Shown piece after piece: positions 42,476 to 54,324 of a DNA stretch of 64,000 bases; position 1 is the stretch's first letter, and each line of letters opens with the position of its first letter. A model generated the notes under the pieces. It did not search any database. It worked only from the letters and a program-made list of their open reading frames with translations, and had not been told where the DNA came from. Source of the stretch: Eutreptiella sp. 'Long Island Sound 2002'. Its lineage: Eukaryota; Euglenozoa; Euglenophyceae; Eutreptiales; Eutreptiaceae. Position numbers and translations under genes: made by a program. The stretch is taken from assembly GCA_964036045.1 (NCBI GenBank), contig OZ038389.1, positions 63,006,359-63,070,358 on the forward strand, in the 5' to 3' direction.

Positions 42476-44269
42476 CTTTGCTTGGCCGGGTCGGGCGGGC
42501 CGGCCTCCCGGGCGCGTTCTGGTGCGCCTCACCCTTTCCTTTGGCCGCTTTGTCTTTCTGCTTTGCTTGGCCCCCTCCGGGCTGGGGTTGCCCCTCTCTC
42601 TTTCGCTGCTGTTGCCGTTCCTCGTTGGTTGTTTTTCCCGGCCTCCCGCTGCCTGGCTCGCGCCTCGTTTGTGTCTCCCGCTTGGCCGTTGGCTGCTCTT
42701 TGGTGGTTGCTCCCCCGCCCCCCCCCACCTTTGTGTCTGGCGGTTTTCGTCGCTCCTGCTTGTGGCCTTTGTGTTTTTTTTTTTTCTCCCTCTTCTTCTT
42801 CCTCCGTGCGCCCCCGTTGTCTCCGGCTTTCTCTGGTTTCCGGCCCCGGGTGCCCTGGGCCTCGGCGCTTGCGTTGTTTGTTTTGTTGGCCTTCCGCTTC
42901 TCGGCTCTCCGTGCGCTTGTCCCTCTTTCGTGCTTTCCGCCTGGCTGTTGGCTGCTCCCGCGTGGTTGCTGCCCCCCCCCCCCCCCCCCTTGTGTCGCGC
43001 GGTTTTCGTTCCTGCCGCTCGGTGCTGTGTGCCGTGTTGTGCTGTGCGTGCCTGGGTGCGGTGCTGCGCCGCGCTGCTGCGTGTTGTGTCGCCCGGTGTT
43101 GTGCTGTCGTGTGCTGTGTTGCGCTCGCTTGGTGCCGCTGCTTGTTGCGCCGTGCCCTCTGGCGCTGCCCGTCGCCCTGGGGCCCTGTGCTCTGTGGCGC
43201 TGTGTTTTGCGGTGTTCCCCCGCGCTGTGTGCTCTGTGCTGTGTGTGTTTTGTCGTGGCGTGGTGGTGCGTGCTGTTGTTCGCCGCTCTGCCTTGTGCTG
43301 TGTGTGTCTCGGGGTGCTGTGCTGTGCGTTCCCTGTGCTCTCCGTTCTGTGCGGTGCTGTGCTTCGCTGTGCTGGTGCGCTCGCGTTGTGCTGTTCGTGT
43401 GGTGCGTGCTGTTGCTGGCGCTTGCTGCTGTGGTGCGCTGCTGTGTGTTGTGCTGTTTCCTGTGGTGTGCCGTGGTGCCGTGCTGGGTCTGGTGGCCCGT
43501 GGTTGTCTGCTGGTGGCGTGTTTCGGTGTCGGTGTCCCTGTCTGGCCGCGTGGTCTGCTTCCCTGTGGTTGGTGTGGTTTGCTGTGGTGCCCTGCCTTCC
43601 TGTGTTGTGTTCTGTGGTGCTGTGCTGTCGCGTGGTGCTGTGCTGTTGTGCTCTGCTGTCGTGTTGCGGTGCTGTTGGGGCTTGCTTTGCCCTCCTGTGG
43701 GCCGTCGTGCTGTGCTGTGTTGTGCTGTTGGTTGGCTGTGCTGTTTTTGGCCCGGTGGTGGTGTCTGCGTGCTGTGGTGCTCTTTTCCTCGCGCTGTGCG
43801 TTCCCTGTCTTCTCCGCTCTGTGCGCTGCGGTGCCTTGTTGTGCTGGCTGTGGTGCCCTGCTTCCCTGTGTCGTGTGCTGTGGCGCTGTGCTGTCGTGTG
43901 GTGCTGTGCTGTCGTGCTCTGCTGTCGTTTTGCGGTGCTGTTTGTGTTTGCTTTGCCCTCCTGCGGCCTGTCGTGCGGCGCCCGTGTGGTCTGCGCTGTT
44001 GTTGGTGCCTCGTGCTGTGGCGTGTCCTTGTGCGTTGTGGTGTCTCCCTGGGCGTTCTGCGGTGTGGTGGTGCTGCTCTGGTGTGTCGTGGTGTCTTGCT
44101 GTGCTGTGCGTTGTCCTGTGGTGTCCTGCGCTCTGTGCCGTGTCCTGCGGTGCCGTGCTGTCCTGCGGTGCTGTGCTGGTTGGCTGTGCTGTGCGGTTGT
44201 CTGCGCTGCTGGTGTTTGTTTTGTCCTCTTTTCTTTTGCTAAAAACCCCTGCCGTTTTTCCGTGCCTTT

Positions 44270-44883
44270 CAAAACTCTTTTTTTTTTTTTGTTTTTGAAA
44301 ATAAAATCAAATTATACACGACCCAACACACTCGCGTGCAGTAAGACCATGTTCGCTGCTGTGCCTTACGTGTTACCCGTCGTTCTTGATGTTCTCGGTC
44401 TCGTTCTTGTGCGTGGCGTCGTGGAGCGTGTTGGTGTCCATTGCCAAGGGTTTACCGCGTTCCCCCAGGGCCGCCGCCTGAGCTGCAGGGCAAGGGGAGT
44501 GATGGGCACGAGGGTGGGGAGGGAGGTGCATGAAGAATAAGAAGAAAAAGGCGGCAGGGCGCGACGTGAGGGGTCCTGGCGAGTTATGAAAAATTTTCGA
44601 GTTTTACGCGCTGCTCGCGACGCGTTTTTCTTTGCGCCTATAGCGAGTTAGACGACGGCAAGGACGGCGTTGGGGTCCCACGAGCGTTACGGTGCTTACG
44701 GCGTTAACTATTCACCTATTTCACGTCGAAAAAATTTTCGTCGCGTTTTTACGCGTTTCGCAGCGCGTTTTTTGGCCTAAGCGTTTTTTATGCTAATTAG
44801 CTTTGTTTTCAGCTATTCAGAAAAATTTTTCGTCGTGTTTTACTCGTCTTTTTATTTCGTTCTGGGACAGGGCCCCAGCGCGC
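44270..44883. other. AT-rich end of the insert with AAAATTTTCG repeats
   Basis: A T run and AATAAA-like sequence near 44280-44310, then three spaced copies of A(4-6)T(4-5)CG followed by GTTTTTACGCG-like sequence at about 44589, 44729 and 44821. No gene was recognised. Composition differs sharply from the rest of the insert. Confidence 0.5.
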
Positions 44884-46159
44884 GCGGTGCGGTGCATCCC
44901 CCCCGGTATCCAGCAGATGCCGGCGCACCACGCCCACCACCACCACGAGTCCCTGTACAACATGCAACCAGAAATGGGGGACCTGACCCCCCCCCGACCC
45001 CCCCGGGCCCCCCTTCCAGTCGGCCCCCCACCCGCACGGCGGCGCCCCGCACGGCCCCGGCCCCGCGGCACGAGAGCCGAGGGCGGAGCTGGCACGGATG
45101 GCCGCTGCCCCGGCGGCGCGTGGGTCCGGCGAGGCACCGGCGCAACAGGCGCAGAAGCCGCGGGCGGAGCCGGCACGGGGAGCAGAGGGGGCCCGTGGCG
45201 ATTGGGCTCGGGACTGGGACGCGATCCCCGACCCCCTGGGGGGCGAGGCCCTCCCCCTGCCGATGGAGGTGTATGGGTGGCTGAGCTGGGCCACCTCAGG
45301 AACCACCAGGGGGCTGAGGAACCGGCCCTTGGATGCCATGCTACTCCGGAAGAACGGGGAGAACCGGGAAGTACCCCCAGGGCGTCGGGTGGCCCGGAGG
45401 ACCACAAAAGGTTCCTCCGGGCCGTGATTCGGTCAGGGTGGCCCGACCGGGGGCCGACATGGCCGGCTTTCCTGGAGGGGGGAGGGGTGCTCCGCGTCGG
45501 GGACGCGGTAGCCAACAACTGGCTACCACGGGCCCTGCGCACCGCCCTCACTGTGTTGTGCTTGCACTTAGGGTGTACGTAAAACCCTTTTGTCCTTGTC
45601 TTGCACTTTAAATCAAATTGTTCTAAATGAATTTCTCCATTCCAATTGATTGCCTTGGCAAGCACAAAGTAGGAAACAGCAAGAAGACGAATTGGTGAAC
45701 GAACATTGAGCTGGACCAACTGGCTGGTCCAGTAATACGGGTTCACATGCCTAAAAAAAAAAAAGTAGTTGATATACGAATAAATTCTCATTAAAAAGGC
45801 AATAAAACCTATATTTTAGCAACTTTCTGAGTAGTCCATTGAGTCACAGGCACTGTCAACATTACTTAAATCACTGTCGGCGGCAAAAGACGGCGACAGT
45901 CTCGACAGGCCATCTGAAGCTTCGAAATAGCTTCAAAAAATCTTCTAAAACATTAGAACCTTCTAAAATACTATCAAACATGATTAAATCACATTATAAA
46001 CATATCAAATGTGATTATTAATGTATGGCTACTAATGTATCCTAGATCTCTGCTCTCTGCGGTGTACCTAAGAGCAGTAGACTCTAGCAGTAAGCTATAG
46101 GCTTGGAATATAAGCCAAATATGAGCAAACATCCTAGTGTTTGCTGTAGGATCTGGAAG
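44884..46159. repeat. 1,276-bp direct repeat X, right copy
   Basis: Partner of 38769-40044, same length, about 99% identical. Repeat B continues past its end to about 46222, showing that this is the intact side of the target. Confidence 0.9.
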
Positions 46160-46222
46160 CTCTGAGGGGTCTAGTAGAGATCCTCTAGAAAGCTTCCCAG
46201 AGGCCCAAATGCCCCAACTTAT
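45549..46222. repeat. Repeat B, copy 2 (complete)
   Basis: Starts ACTGTGTTGTGCTTG and ends AAATGCCCCAACT, as in copy 3. It includes the CTGGACC...GGTCCAG hairpin. It is nearly identical to copy 1 but clearly diverged from copy 3, so copies 1 and 2 come from a recent duplication. Confidence 0.8.
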
Positions 46223-46441
46223 TACACCCCCTTCCCAAGCTTCATGCACATTCGCTAAGAATCTTCATGACAAGCTGATAATCCAACATAAGGAGGGGTA
46301 TGGGCATAAGGCACGCGCACATTGATTGTTCTGAGTGTCTAATGTAGTGTCTTACTACCCCCTTCCTAGAGGTAAAGCTGTATATCTACCTAAGAGGGTA
46401 AAGTTCCTGAGTGTTGAGTATGGTAGGGCTCAAAATGAAAC

Positions 46442-46810
46442 ATGAGAAACACTAAGCAAAAGGCTAGCATACAAAGTATGAACAATGATTACCTAAATCT
46501 TCAGGCAGAAATTGAGGGTAAGCGTAATGCACCTGGGTGTAGACGTATAAATTACAACGAGCTATACGGAAAATCAATCACAATTGGGAAAAAAATGCAA
46601 CATGTGGGGTTAAACTGGAAATTCAAGCTCTGGCCAAGCTGTCTATTGACAAGACTTGTCTTTGTACCCAAAGAGAGGATATACCACCTTACTCAAAGGA
46701 CACGTTACATGTGGCTACCTAATGCAATGGATGCACTGTGGTGCCTATTTGATGCACTGGGCTTCTTGGCCTGCATTACATGGACAGACAAAGCAAGGCA
46801 GCATCAGTAA
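46442..46810 (+). CDS. Hypothetical 122-residue ORF
   Basis: ATG start in AT-moderate DNA. Composition is ordinary (LQAEIEGK, KLWPSCLLTRLVFVPK, then a hydrophobic stretch near ALWCLFDALGFLACI). No family is recognised and no neighbouring gene supports it. It could be an exon or a relic of a mobile element, or chance. Confidence 0.25.
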   Translation: MRNTKQKASIQSMNNDYLNLQAEIEGKRNAPGCRRINYNELYGKSITIGKKMQHVGLNWKFKLWPSCLLTRLVFVPKERIYHLTQRTRYMWLPNAMDALWCLFDALGFLACITWTDKARQHQ

Positions 46811-46854
46811 TGACTAACTCTTGATTAGTTTAGCGGGTAGGGATAACTCATAGT

Positions 46855-47127
46855 GTGTGGGGGGGTGGCAGTCAATATGAGGGCATCAACTCATCTGACC
46901 CGGATCTGCTCTTTATTATCCCGGCCATGGGGATTGATCCGTCTGGGGGTACGGGGATTTATACTAATACTTCAACCAAAAAGGCGTTGAAAGATAAGTT
47001 GTCATTACCAGCCTTTTACTCATACGTTCTGGCTATCTGTAAAACAAAGCTGAAACATCAGTTACCTATCATGCCTGGAAATCATGTACATGTACAAAAG
47101 AATCAATATTCTATCACGGCAGCATAA
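46855..47127 (+). CDS. Hypothetical 90-codon open stretch
   Basis: Open frame without an ATG at its beginning (GTG). It reads like protein (DPDLLFIIPAMGIDPSGG, ALKDKLSLPAFYSYVL), so it may be an exon or relic. It lies just after the 46442 ORF in a different frame. No domain was recognised. Confidence 0.22.
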   Translation: MWGGGSQYEGINSSDPDLLFIIPAMGIDPSGGTGIYTNTSTKKALKDKLSLPAFYSYVLAICKTKLKHQLPIMPGNHVHVQKNQYSITAA

Positions 47128-47129
47128 AG

Positions 47130-50100
47130 CAAACTGCATCGCCATCCTAGTGGGTTACATACAGCATTATGTACCATGATCCTCAGTAGGACATGGCCCA
47201 GAGAAATCTAATGAGATATGAAGCTAGCGGGAATACTGAGTTGTGTAGACATGTCCTAAATGACTTAGATCACCACAGCAAATAATCTGCACGATAGGGT
47301 GAAAATGTAGGAGTGTGCCCATCATGTAAATTCAGAGGAAGAAGATGTATGGGTTGTGGCAAAGTGCTAAAGATGACAAAACCAATGAATTGTATGTGAA
47401 TGTTGGGATTGGGTTCGCGGTTAGGGGTTGGTTGGTCCCCTAGGGTTGGTTGGAAACCAAGTAGGTAAGTAAAAAGTGAAAAAATCTTTCATGGAGCGCC
47501 GTTCAGCTCTAGTGCGAGCCAACGGACATCCTACACTTGGGGGTTGCCACTGCCTCATACGCGAAATGTATCATTGTCAGGTTGTATCAGACAAGGAGAA
47601 GTAGTAAATCTCCAAAAAATGCTATCGTAGTTAAAATGTGTTTTGTACCTTACCGGAAGACCAATTACGGCGAGCCCCTTGCCCAGCAGATGGTTGTACA
47701 ACGCCATGCGTGCGGGGGCCTGTCTTCCTACATGAAGAGTGAATTCCGCTCAACTGAATTGCAGGATTCAGGCTATCCTCGTGGACCTTAACTTCGTCAT
47801 CTATCTCTACCGCAAGAGAAGGGGTCTATCCCACTGCAGGGAAAGTACTTATCTCCCCGCGCAGGGGTAGAAGCCCATTATTGTAGGCTTTCGATACCTT
47901 TCGATAATCCTTTTCAATGAGCCTACCGTAGTGCACTGCTGGTCTGGGTGGCTACCGGCGTAGGACTCTTCACTAACACATCGCGGAATGCATTAGCCAA
48001 GTCGCAGGCTAAGTGACCAAGCTTAACCCTGTCCACTTGTGTTACACAACAAAAAAGTGGCGGGATGAGACCAATGCCGGCTCCTGTAAGCGGACACTGA
48101 CTATCTACACGAAGGAAATGACTTAGACATCGGGTCGTAGGCAACAATGTGATGGAAGTGGTACTACAGCGATTCCGCAGAGTGTGAAATCCAAAAAAAT
48201 AAATGGAATAATCAGATGACGCATCGCACGTGTTTGTGTGTGTGCTGTATGTCTTAGCCGCCTAAGTATGTGGGGTGTGACGAGGGAGGGAACGTGTAAG
48301 AGGAATCCAACTAGGTATGTCATGAATCTGATGGTCTGGTGGCGGTGATAGAGTATGTGATGTTGTAGACTGTGGACACTCAACTGAGCACTCTCAAACC
48401 CGGTAATTGAGGCTGTATCAGGCGATCTAGCGAAGGTTAACGAAGCGGAACGTAGCCGTAGTGGTTCTGTAGCAAATTTGAGGATAAACTAGCTCTTTAG
48501 ACCAAATGACCTAGGTCAATGATCGCGAGGTATGGAAGAGAGATTCATTCCTCACAACTTGCAGTAACCAACAAAAGTTGAGTGGATACGAATTATTTGT
48601 TCGTCGCTGTCATCCAGAACTCGGGGTCTATTGAGCAAAAGGTGCTCATAGAACTACGAAGGGCAGATCAATTACGGACCATACTGCATGTTGAGTGTTA
48701 TGGGCAAGTCCTTGCAATAAGGAAGTAATGCAATAAGTATGAAATGTAAGATTTGCAAAATGAAATGCAATGAATGAGTGACCTTTCTGAACGAAATGAA
48801 TGAAATGCAGTCCGAATGGAGAGTAGAATACGTCACTAGTCAAACGCTTGCCTTGACGGCCATGCAGTGAAGGACGAGATGTATGGTAGAGTGAAATGAG
48901 AACAAATCACTTCCTAGCTCAAATGCAATTGTGCTCAAATGAAATACCTTGACAAATTGGGGCTTCCGGAAAGGGTCTCAGCACACGCAAAAGTGGCGGA
49001 GCCTGACCAGAAGTCACGTAGTCTATGCAGAGTCTCAGCAACCCAAGATAGGGCACGGACCGTGCTCAGATCTACTTTGAACTATATGGGGTGGTTCAGT
49101 AAAGAGATGAAAATCAGTTAAATGGCATTGCACGCTTACATTCCGGCCTGCACCTACTGAAATGGTTACCTCTATTACAGTACCAGCGCCTTGCGGCACT
49201 TCTCCTCACAACCCTGCCCTACAGGGGTTGGACCAGAGACAGTAAGTTGCATACGCAACCGTTAGCATTAGTGTAATACCATAAAATCAACGCACCTCCT
49301 TAACTAGCTAGTTAGCTAGCTAGCTAGCTAGAGTAAGCAAGTAAGAGTAAGTAAGGTTGGCAAGCTTCTTCCGCGGCCATGTACCACCACCAACCTCTCT
49401 CATTGAAGGATGGTCACAAGGACCCAGAGAGAGGTGAATGCGAATGGTTTGGTCGAGTGCGTTCTTTCAATGTTTCACTTGGGTGCTCCTGCATTGAGTC
49501 TTCTCTTCCGCCTTCCGCTCACACCCGTCTTTCTCCACCCTCGTCCTCGCTGCCCTATTTCACTGCACGGCCCAAACTCCGTCTGCGCGGCTACCGGGAC
49601 AATGTCCGACTCGGGGGCCCTACGCACCATCGGGTACCCTGTAATCAGGGCCCTAGGTTCGGAGGAGTCTCCGAGCGGATAGGATGGTGAATGTGGCGGT
49701 CGCAAGCGGTGTGTTAATGATTCTGCCCCAGTTTGTTTTGTGGCCGAAAAAAGACAACAAAAATGTTCCACTATTCATCGTGTGCCTAAAGTAATTCTAC
49801 CTCTCTACCTAGGCTAAGCCTAGTCAGAATGAATAGAAACTGATGCACACAATCACAAACTGCAATATCATACAATGATTCAGGGTTAGAAGACCAAAGA
49901 TTCTCGAATGGTTTAGCAAAGTCTGATGTCAAAGACCTGTTTTTTCTTGAAAATGCCCAACTTCTGCACCACTTTTCTGTACTATGTTGCTGAGATGTCT
50001 GAGAAGAAATGTCTGCACTGTGTAGGGCATGTCCTCAGTTTGTAGAAACATGTTGGGGGGAGACACATGAACCTCAAAGGCAACACATGCTGAAGACGCA

Positions 50101-51736
50101 TCATAAAAGAATAAGGAAATCGACCTCTTTCACTCTCATTCCATTTCCAATAACATCCAAGGATCTGAATTCGGCACCCTACACACCATTACCTTTCTGA
50201 AACAGCTTTGATGACTGTTTAACTCACCATAGGCTCTGCGAAAGGTGTTTTTCTTGTAGCATCATGACCAACAAGTGTGAAAACATGCTTTCATGTACCA
50301 GGTTGACCACCATGGGACAAATCTATTCTTGACCACAGATATTCAAAGAGAAAAATGTTTTCACAACCCCATGCTCCAGTGTTTGTAAGACACCTTGGTT
50401 CAGGCTCGGACTCACCATGGTCCCAGAGAAACGATTAAACGTCCAAAACCATTTTTCATGATTTTTCACCAAGTGGTTTGTGTGGTAACATGCTGCCCTT
50501 TTAACATAGCCATTCTTATTTTCTGAAAATAAAACCGACTCAGGGTTAGAAAGCACATACTTCAGTGTTGTTCACAAACATATTATCAATCCTCAACCCT
50601 TTTTTCTCCAGGAGATGAAGGAAGCACAAAAGTCACTTTTGAGGGGTTTCTGGGCTGTGGTTCATTGGTGACTTTGTTCGGGATGCAAACATTGAAGAGA
50701 GAATGAGTTCCGGAGAAGTCAAGCCGACGATAGGAGCGTATCACTGTTTACTTTCAAAAAATACTTGGTTCAGATGTTTTCAGCGCAGTGGCTGGAAGAT
50801 ATGCGCAAAACACCAAATGTCATTTTTGAGGGTTTTTGAAGGTTGGGCAAAAGGTGATTCATGGGGCATTTAGAAGAAATCACAGAAAAACGCGCTTGAC
50901 GAGTTGAAATAGGTGAAAAACAATATTTTAAAGATGATGCTCTCTACTTTACAATGGCGCGTTCGTTAGCGCAATTCCACGCACTGGCGCGAAGATACGC
51001 GTGAAATGATGTAGGCAATTTCCAACATTTTTGGCCTTTTGATACACCAATGAATGAGAAGAAATATGAAAGAATTCAAGGCTTTTGGACTTCCATGAGA
51101 GTACACAGTGACTGGGGTGGGGATTTAGAGTCACGAACCGTTGCTTTAGTCCCTTCCCTTGACATAGGGTCTCTTGTAGGACTGTAAGCAAGCAGAAAAA
51201 ATGCCTTGACAAATCAATTCAAAAAGTATGCAAAAAGGAGCAAAGAAAAGCAACACAATGAATGGCTCTAGGCCCCCAAGAGCCTCAAGAGAGCCTGCAG
51301 AAGCTCGCTGGCAGCGCTCTCACAACGAGTCGTCGTCGTAGAAGGCGTCTTTGTCGTCGCTGAAGCTCTGGCAAGTCGCCTTGAGTTGTCCAAGTTCACC
51401 ACCTTTTTGAAACTTCTTTTTAACTTAAAATCCTTCAAAATCTTCACCAAACTCATTCAAATAAAGGCTCTAGGCGTCTTTTTGAAGTCTGCTGCAGCCT
51501 CTGGCGTCGCTTGTCTTCACCTCAGCGCGCCTGGAGCTGCGCTCCTCCAGTTTCGAATTTATTTGAAGCTTGTTTTTGAGGTACAAGGAAGTATACCTTC
51601 AAGTTCATAACGTTTCCTCAACCTTTTGACAAATTCAAGCAAGGAACTCACTTTACTTGAACAGCGTACGCTGGCCTAGCTGCTGCTCGTCATCCACGTG
51701 GTCGTCGACCTGCTGGAACTAAACTCAGATTACTGG
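47130..51736. other. Low-feature AT-moderate region
   Basis: No convincing gene, RNA or mobile-element signature was seen. A (TAGC)n microsatellite lies at about 49304-49331, followed by GTAAG repeats. The short open frames (for example 47537-47791, 49379-49690, 51386-51610) have no recognisable domains. Confidence 0.5.
49304..49331. repeat. (TAGC)n microsatellite
   Basis: Seven tetranucleotide units, one of them TAGT. The repeat is self-complementary and so can form a cruciform. Confidence 0.9.
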
Positions 51737-52404
51737 ACTGTATTGTGCTTGTACTTAGGGTGCACATAAAACCCTTTTGTCCTTGTCTTGCACTTTAAAA
51801 TCAAATTGTTTTAAATGAATTTCACCATTCCAATTGATTCGCCTTGGCAAGCACAAAGTAGGCAACAGCAAGAAGACGATTTCATGAACGAACATTGAGC
51901 TGGACCAACTGGCTGGTCCAGTAATACGGGTTCAAGTGCCTAAGTAACAAGAAAATTGATATAACAATAATTTCTCATTAAAACGGCAATAGAACCTATA
52001 TTTTAGCAACCTTCTGAGTAGTCTATTCAGTTTCAGGCACTGTCAACATTACCTAAATCACCGTTGGCGGCAAAAGGTGGCGACAGTCGGGACAGGCCAT
52101 CTGAAGCCTCTAAATAGCTTCAAAATAGCTTCTCATACATTGGAACCTTCTAAAACGCTATGAAACATGATAACATCACATTATAAACATATGGAATATG
52201 ATTATTCATGTATGGCTACTAATGTATCCTAGATCTCTGCTCTCCGCAGTGTACCTAAGAGCAGTAGACTCTAGCAGTAAGCTATAGACTTGGAATATAA
52301 GCCAAGTATGAGCACATATCCTAGTGTTCTAGGATTTTGAAGCTCTAAGGGGTCTAGAAGAAATCCTCTAGAAAGCTTCTCAGAGGCCCAAATGCCCCAA
52401 CTGA
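51737..52404. repeat. Repeat B, copy 3 (diverged)
   Basis: Same start (ACTGTATTGTGCTTG) and end (AAATGCCCCAACT) as copy 2, roughly 90% similar, with the CTGGACC...GGTCCAG hairpin preserved near 51899-51921. It is not preceded by component C but is followed by GC-rich family E. Confidence 0.8.
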
Positions 52405-53560
52405 TTAAACTCAGCCACTGGCGCTACCGCCAGAGGAACCCGCCGCCGCCGCAACCCCAGCCCCCACACAAGCGTAGGCACAGGTGAAGGCCACGCCCAG
52501 CGGCAATGGCCTGACGCCCGGCAGGCCGGACCCCGGACCCCAGGCGACAAACACGGGGGTCTGGGAGCGGACCAACGCCCCGGTGCACCCCCCCAGCAGG
52601 CCCAGGCCCCCCGACCATGAGCGCCCCCCCCCCCCCCCACCTCCCGCTGTGCGCAAAGCGAGAGGACAAGCGCCGCCCCCAGTCGGGGAGATGGCGGATG
52701 CCACGGGCACGCGGACGCGCACGACACAGGAGCCCCACTGACCCGCAGACCACTGATCACTAACCGCTGACCCCCCCCTTCCCGCCCTGGCAAGTGCCAC
52801 GCGACGAGGCGATGGCGACGCAGGGAGCGGGGGGACCGTGGGCGAAGGCCCAAACGACAGCCGGGCGCCCAGTGGCGGGAAGGGGGGCGGGAGGGAAGTG
52901 CGGGCCACCGGCCCGGGGTACCCCCCCGCCGGGCGCCTACCCCCGGAATGGGGGCCCAGCCCCCCTCCCCCCCCCCGCCCCCCCCGCCAACGGCTAACCC
53001 CCCGGAGCCACCATGGAGCAGGGAGCGGCGCGCGGTGCCACGCCACCGGCCGCACTAGGGGCTCGGGCCGAGACCTTCCAGCTAACCCCCCGCAGCCGGC
53101 GGACGAAGGCACCGGGGGACGGAAGGAGGACGGCGGGGAGCCCCGGCAGGACCCCCCCCCTCTCTCCCCCCTCTCCCCCCTGCAGCCCGCGGACAGCCGG
53201 AGGCCGGCCAAGGGGACGTCGGCCCTGCACTCCTCCCCTGCCGGACCAGGGGAGCCGCCCCCCCCCCCCCCCCTTGAGAGCCTTGTCGGCCCAAATTTCA
53301 GCCACCACAAAGCGAGGGTGCAGGCCGTGGGCTGGTCCCCCTTGGGGACCAGGAAACAGGGGAGCAGGCCTTTTGCTGCCCCCCCCCCCAACAGAAATGG
53401 GGCCGGAAGCAGGCCCAGCACAGCCCCCCCCCCCCCCCCCCCCCCAGCATGCCCTCGCACCCCCGCACCCTCACCGCAGGCCGTCACATGGTGATCAAGG
53501 TCCCTCCCCTCACGGACAGGGAGCGGACGCCGAACGATGGGTATGTTGGGATCTGGGACC
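52405..53560. repeat. GC-rich repeat family E, copy 1
   Basis: Very GC-rich, with long C runs at 52620-52640, 53258-53272 and 53425-53445. The part 53080-53290 aligns with 60520-60740 (shared GGAGGCCGGCCAAGGGG and the Pro/Leu-rich CCCCTCTCTCCC tract). Open frames on both strands, including a 470-codon minus frame, lack conserved motifs and are attributed to composition. Confidence 0.6.
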
Positions 53561-54260
53561 CGCATGGTAACCCAGCAGGTGGTCCTCCTCTCCCAAACAA
53601 GTGAGCAGGTAGACCCAACCACCACTACCACCTTTGATTTTACCGGGCACAAAGTGGCCAAAACCCGGATTCTATCCAAATGGTTGACAAAATTGACACA
53701 TCTTTGTTGTGTATTAAGCTTGTTTTGAAAATTTTGTGGTTTTTGCCTATCATTCATAATAAGAGTTGACGCATGGCTCATTTTGAGTGCCAAGATGTCA
53801 TGCACATCCAATATTTCGGGCAAAACAAGAACTCAATTTGTGTGGAGAAATGAATTACTTACTTGTCCAACACAATACAAAATGGAAACCATTGCAATGT
53901 ATGTAGACAACATAGATTGACCCTGATCTACACACAATTCACATTGTCCTTGTGCTTTTTGTCTTGCACCATGCAGTTATAATGTGATATGCTCGTCAAT
54001 ACCCCAACTTTTCATAACAAACATTTCACTAAAAAAATCATACAAATGCCCAATCATTTGCTTCACCCAAAGTCTAGCAACCGACGATCACTGCACCTAC
54101 CAACTGTCGTCAACCTTGTACGCCGCCCTAAACTCTGACCAAAACTGATCTTCTTGCAGTCTCTGCCTCGCATGCGTTTTATTACTTCAAATGTTGCAAA
54201 CTCAACACAACGTGCACAAACAACAGAGGCAACAGTGGACACAGTGTCTGTGCTATCCTA
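53561..54260. other. Unique AT-rich sequence
   Basis: No gene or repeat recognised. Confidence 0.4.
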
Positions 54261-54324
54261 CCACCTCCAATAGTGCAAACATTGGTTGACAAAACATACA
54301 CCATTGGCAGCACAAAAGATATTC

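Larger units (their letters stand above)
40045..44883 (-). mobile_element. 4.84-kb insert sharing the LINE 3' terminus
   Basis: The left end (minus strand 3') has the same (CCTA)n-like tail as the younger LINE, and 40045-41215 aligns with 18226-19405, so it is a 3'-region copy of the same or a sister LINE. Beyond that it differs: a seven-unit minisatellite (41279-42475), a T/G/C-only stretch to about 44240, and an AT-rich end (44270-44883). No RT or other protein domain is present. It sits between the two 1,276-bp X repeats. Long frames on both strands (up to 1,355 codons) come from the lack of A on the + strand. Confidence 0.72.

Noticed and set aside
40175-44540. Three overlapping + frames of 1,103-1,355 codons and minus frames of 684-752 codons as genes
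   Set aside because: They overlap in all frames, lack domains, and follow from the near absence of A on the + strand plus tandem repeats.
38769-46159. LTR retrotransposon with X as its LTRs
   Set aside because: Repeat B sequence continues past the right X end and the same extension exists in copy 3, so X does not end at a natural LTR edge. No primer-binding site, polypurine tract or pol lies between the copies, and the left inner edge is a LINE tail.
52411-53823. 470-codon minus protein
   Set aside because: Gly/Pro/Arg-rich by GC content, no motif, not preserved in the related block near 60.5 kb.
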